64,000 nt of DNA from Paragordius varius (taxonomy: Eukaryota > Nematomorpha), in contig OZ176051.1 of NCBI GenBank assembly GCA_964247055.1, positions 9,920,001 through 9,984,000 of the forward strand. Direction: 5' to 3'. The notes beneath the pieces were generated by a model. It did not search any database, had not been told where the DNA came from, and worked only from the letters and a program-made list of their open reading frames with translations. The translations under genes were made by a program, and so were the position numbers. This document shows positions 63,201 through 64,000 of the stretch, piece after piece (the stretch's first letter is position 1; every line of letters begins with the position of its first letter).

Positions 63201-63835
63201 TGTTTTTTTATTATAATACTATGTATTTACTTTTTTAGGGTTTTAAACGTACTTCGACACTGGCTTAACTATCATTACTATGATTTTAAACTTGATCCAG
63301 CTTTGCTTGAAAAACTGCGCACCTTCTTGGTAAATCTGTCATTCCACAAAAATAAGTCCAGATATGTGGAAATGATGCAAAATTTGATCCACAAACGGGT
63401 AGCGAGCGCAATATTATTTGTTTTTTAAATATATACATATAAATTTTGTAATATATTTTTTATAAAAATTCACTCGTAAACATCTTAAAATAATTTAACA
63501 GTTTTAAATCTCCTTCAAAAGCATAATTCCTAAAAACCACTTTAAATCAAAAATATTTAGATTTTCTGTAACAAATTTTTAATCTTAATATATAAATAAT
63601 AATTCATAAAAGGGTAACTTTCAAATTCGAATTTGCAATGTTTAGAGATGATTTTGAATTATAATTGGTATAATATTTTACACTTTTACCATTCAAGAAT
63701 GATTTTATTTTGTTTTTTTATTTTTTTATATAGTTGGAACAAACTGAGAAACCGAAAGAATTGGTTTTTGACCATCCTGCACCACCTATTGAGTGGCATT
63801 TAACGCGAAACCCTTCAGATTTCAATTTGTTTACA
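51221..63835 (+). CDS. SOS: Son of sevenless (Ras guanine-nucleotide exchange factor), 5' part; gene runs off the window
   Basis: Ras/Rac exchange factor acting below receptor tyrosine kinases. Twenty exons: 51221-51250, 51275-51391, 51417-51542, 51573-51734, 51761-52156, 52817-53143, 53315-53413, 53615-53669, 53988-54108, 54570-54754, 55056-55160, 55473-55718, 55954-56286, 57016-57313, 57412-57528, 57599-57672, 58188-58320, 58720-58890, 63239-63398, 63734-63835; phases agree, 1119 residues so far. Histone folds (ITLSDIHIVLAARKELSTLF), DH domain (YLEYESILLDYIRKEE; ADIYHLSIKLLWGID), PH domain (DRTAFIWSDGTFAVCK; NLVAKSDAEHKTWMAYF) and REM domain (DKLIERLCYP; LSTFLIVYRTF; IPVQLRVLNVLRHWL; YYDFKLDP) are in order, ending at PAPPIEWHLTRNP just before the CDC25 catalytic domain. 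The PH domain is stretched by Ser/Asn-rich inserts. Introns 1-4 are 24, 25, 30 and 26 nt; later ones 70-4348 nt. Start chosen because MESWDIYLSE aligns with the WRGLF start of the SOS histone domain. Confidence 0.93.
56642..56934. repeat. hAT-derived non-autonomous element in SOS intron 13
   Basis: Left end GGCCGGGGTCGTCCAACACA with GCGGGGGCCACAT further in; right end TGGGCCGCACATAAAGTCTC, then CGGATCGCACATTGGACACC and AACACCCCTG. Ends of the type CAGGGGT..CCAA are characteristic of hAT elements. About 290 bp, worn, no transposase. Confidence 0.55.
59396..63195. repeat. TTCAAATTCACCC MITE-like element split by a LINE
   Basis: The left half (59396-59565) has CCATTTACAATTTAAATTCA, CACGCTTGAACAATTG and AATAAATTATGTGTTTTTG; the right half (63098-63195) has AAATTATTTTAGGG, GTTCAAGGGTGAATTTGAAC and TGTAAATGATATATTAT. 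Between them lies the LINE with its target duplication. Joined at the duplication, the halves reproduce the order of the uninterrupted copies. Located in SOS intron 18. Confidence 0.75.
59566..63086 (-). mobile_element. Near full-length LINE (RTE-like, APE endonuclease + reverse transcriptase) with 11-bp target duplication
   Basis: ATTTCATATCT occurs at 59555-59565 and 63087-63097, bounding a 3521-bp minus-strand element. Order from its 5' end: leader with an Asn-rich frame (62791-62498); APE-type endonuclease (CCLQETR near 62460, GGDFNSHVG near 62120, VDYILT near 61910); reverse transcriptase (61931-59931) with FIDIQRAFD, GLHQGSILSPLLFIL and YADDIVL; a C4HC3 PHD-like finger (CGVCDL ... CTSCNKWVHKKCS ... 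FICESCK) inserted after the RT thumb region; FKYLGDVI; and a tail with RLRYFGHIKRAPEQW and RRGRPTFNWE (59949-59587). The 3' end lacks a poly-A tail and finishes near CACAAAGACGATACG. The frame is shifted about three times (near 62.52, 61.95 in an A run, and 59.95 kb), so this copy is dead but fairly young. Clade assignment by motif style is tentative. Confidence 0.88.
63600..63680. repeat. Fragment of the TTCAAATTCACCC family in SOS intron 19
   Basis: AAGGGTAACTTTCAAATTCG followed by GATTTTGAATTATAATTGGT and ATAAT resembles the right end of the family. Too worn to delimit. Confidence 0.35.
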
Positions 63836-64000
63836 GTAATTATTTGTTGATTTATAATTTTTTCAAAGTTTTTTTAAAAGGGTTTTATTATTCGCTTTAT
63901 GACCCTTTTTAATAATATAAATATATATATATTATTTTTTTTTATTAGATATTAATAAAAATTTTTATAATAATATTTTACAATTATTTTTTAAAATTAT

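Noticed and set aside
1-64000. CRISPR arrays, operons, riboswitches or phage genes
   Set aside because: The genes are spliced and animal-type. The only regular arrays are transposon-internal units of ~525 bp and ~20-bp MITE ends, neither with spacer structure.

Overview
The window looks like nuclear DNA of a small, gene-poor-looking but exon-rich animal: it is very AT-rich, the genes are split by GT-AG introns, and the proteins are bilaterian-type orthologues (RGS of the RZ class, non-muscle myosin regulatory light chain, a cholinesterase-like membrane protein, a LITAF-domain protein, Mediator subunit MED22, LRRC57 and Son of sevenless). No bacterial, plasmid or organellar features are visible. 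The most diagnostic trait is intron size: four genes (myosin light chain, MED22, LRRC57, SOS) carry ten introns of only 21-30 nt, each confirmed by reading-frame continuity and homology across the junction. Introns this small are known in very few animals; dicyemid mesozoans are the group I know for it, so a dicyemid (or the related simplified spiralians, orthonectids) is my best guess, held loosely.

Layout. 0-6.5 kb: gene-free, made of a long inverted repeat, a dispersed terminal-inverted-repeat element and a Helitron-like element (3.7-5.3 kb). 6.5-13.3 kb (-): a six-exon RGS-RZ gene with a long disordered N-terminus. 13.3-21.4 kb: gene desert with repeats. 21.4-24.0 kb (+): myosin regulatory light chain. 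24.2-24.6 kb (+): weak hypothetical gene. 24.6-32.3 kb (-): ten-exon cholinesterase-like gene with the nucleophile Ser and catalytic His replaced, and a C-terminal membrane anchor. 32.9-33.8 kb: compact convergent pair LITAF-like (+) and MED22 (-). 34-39 kb: dispersed repeats and a worn Ty3/Gypsy fossil. 39.36-46.70 kb: one large non-autonomous Helitron-like element with an internally amplified ~525-bp unit, interrupted by a 2.7-kb hAT transposon with a perfect 8-bp target duplication. 46.7-49.9 kb: gene-free with a palindrome and a tandem duplication. 49.9-51.1 kb (-): LRRC57. 51.2 kb to the window end (+): SOS, head-to-head with LRRC57 across 79 bp, running off the right edge before its CDC25 domain. 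Its 4.3-kb intron 18 holds a short inverted-repeat element split by a LINE (11-bp target duplication).

Together, SOS (Ras exchange factor), RGS-RZ (G-alpha GAP) and the myosin light chain are signalling/cytoskeletal genes with no evidence of being an operon; their proximity is probably incidental. The contrast between micro-introns and kilobase introns within the same gene (SOS), and the frequent presence of mobile elements in the long ones, suggests that tiny introns may be the base state here and that long ones have grown by insertion.
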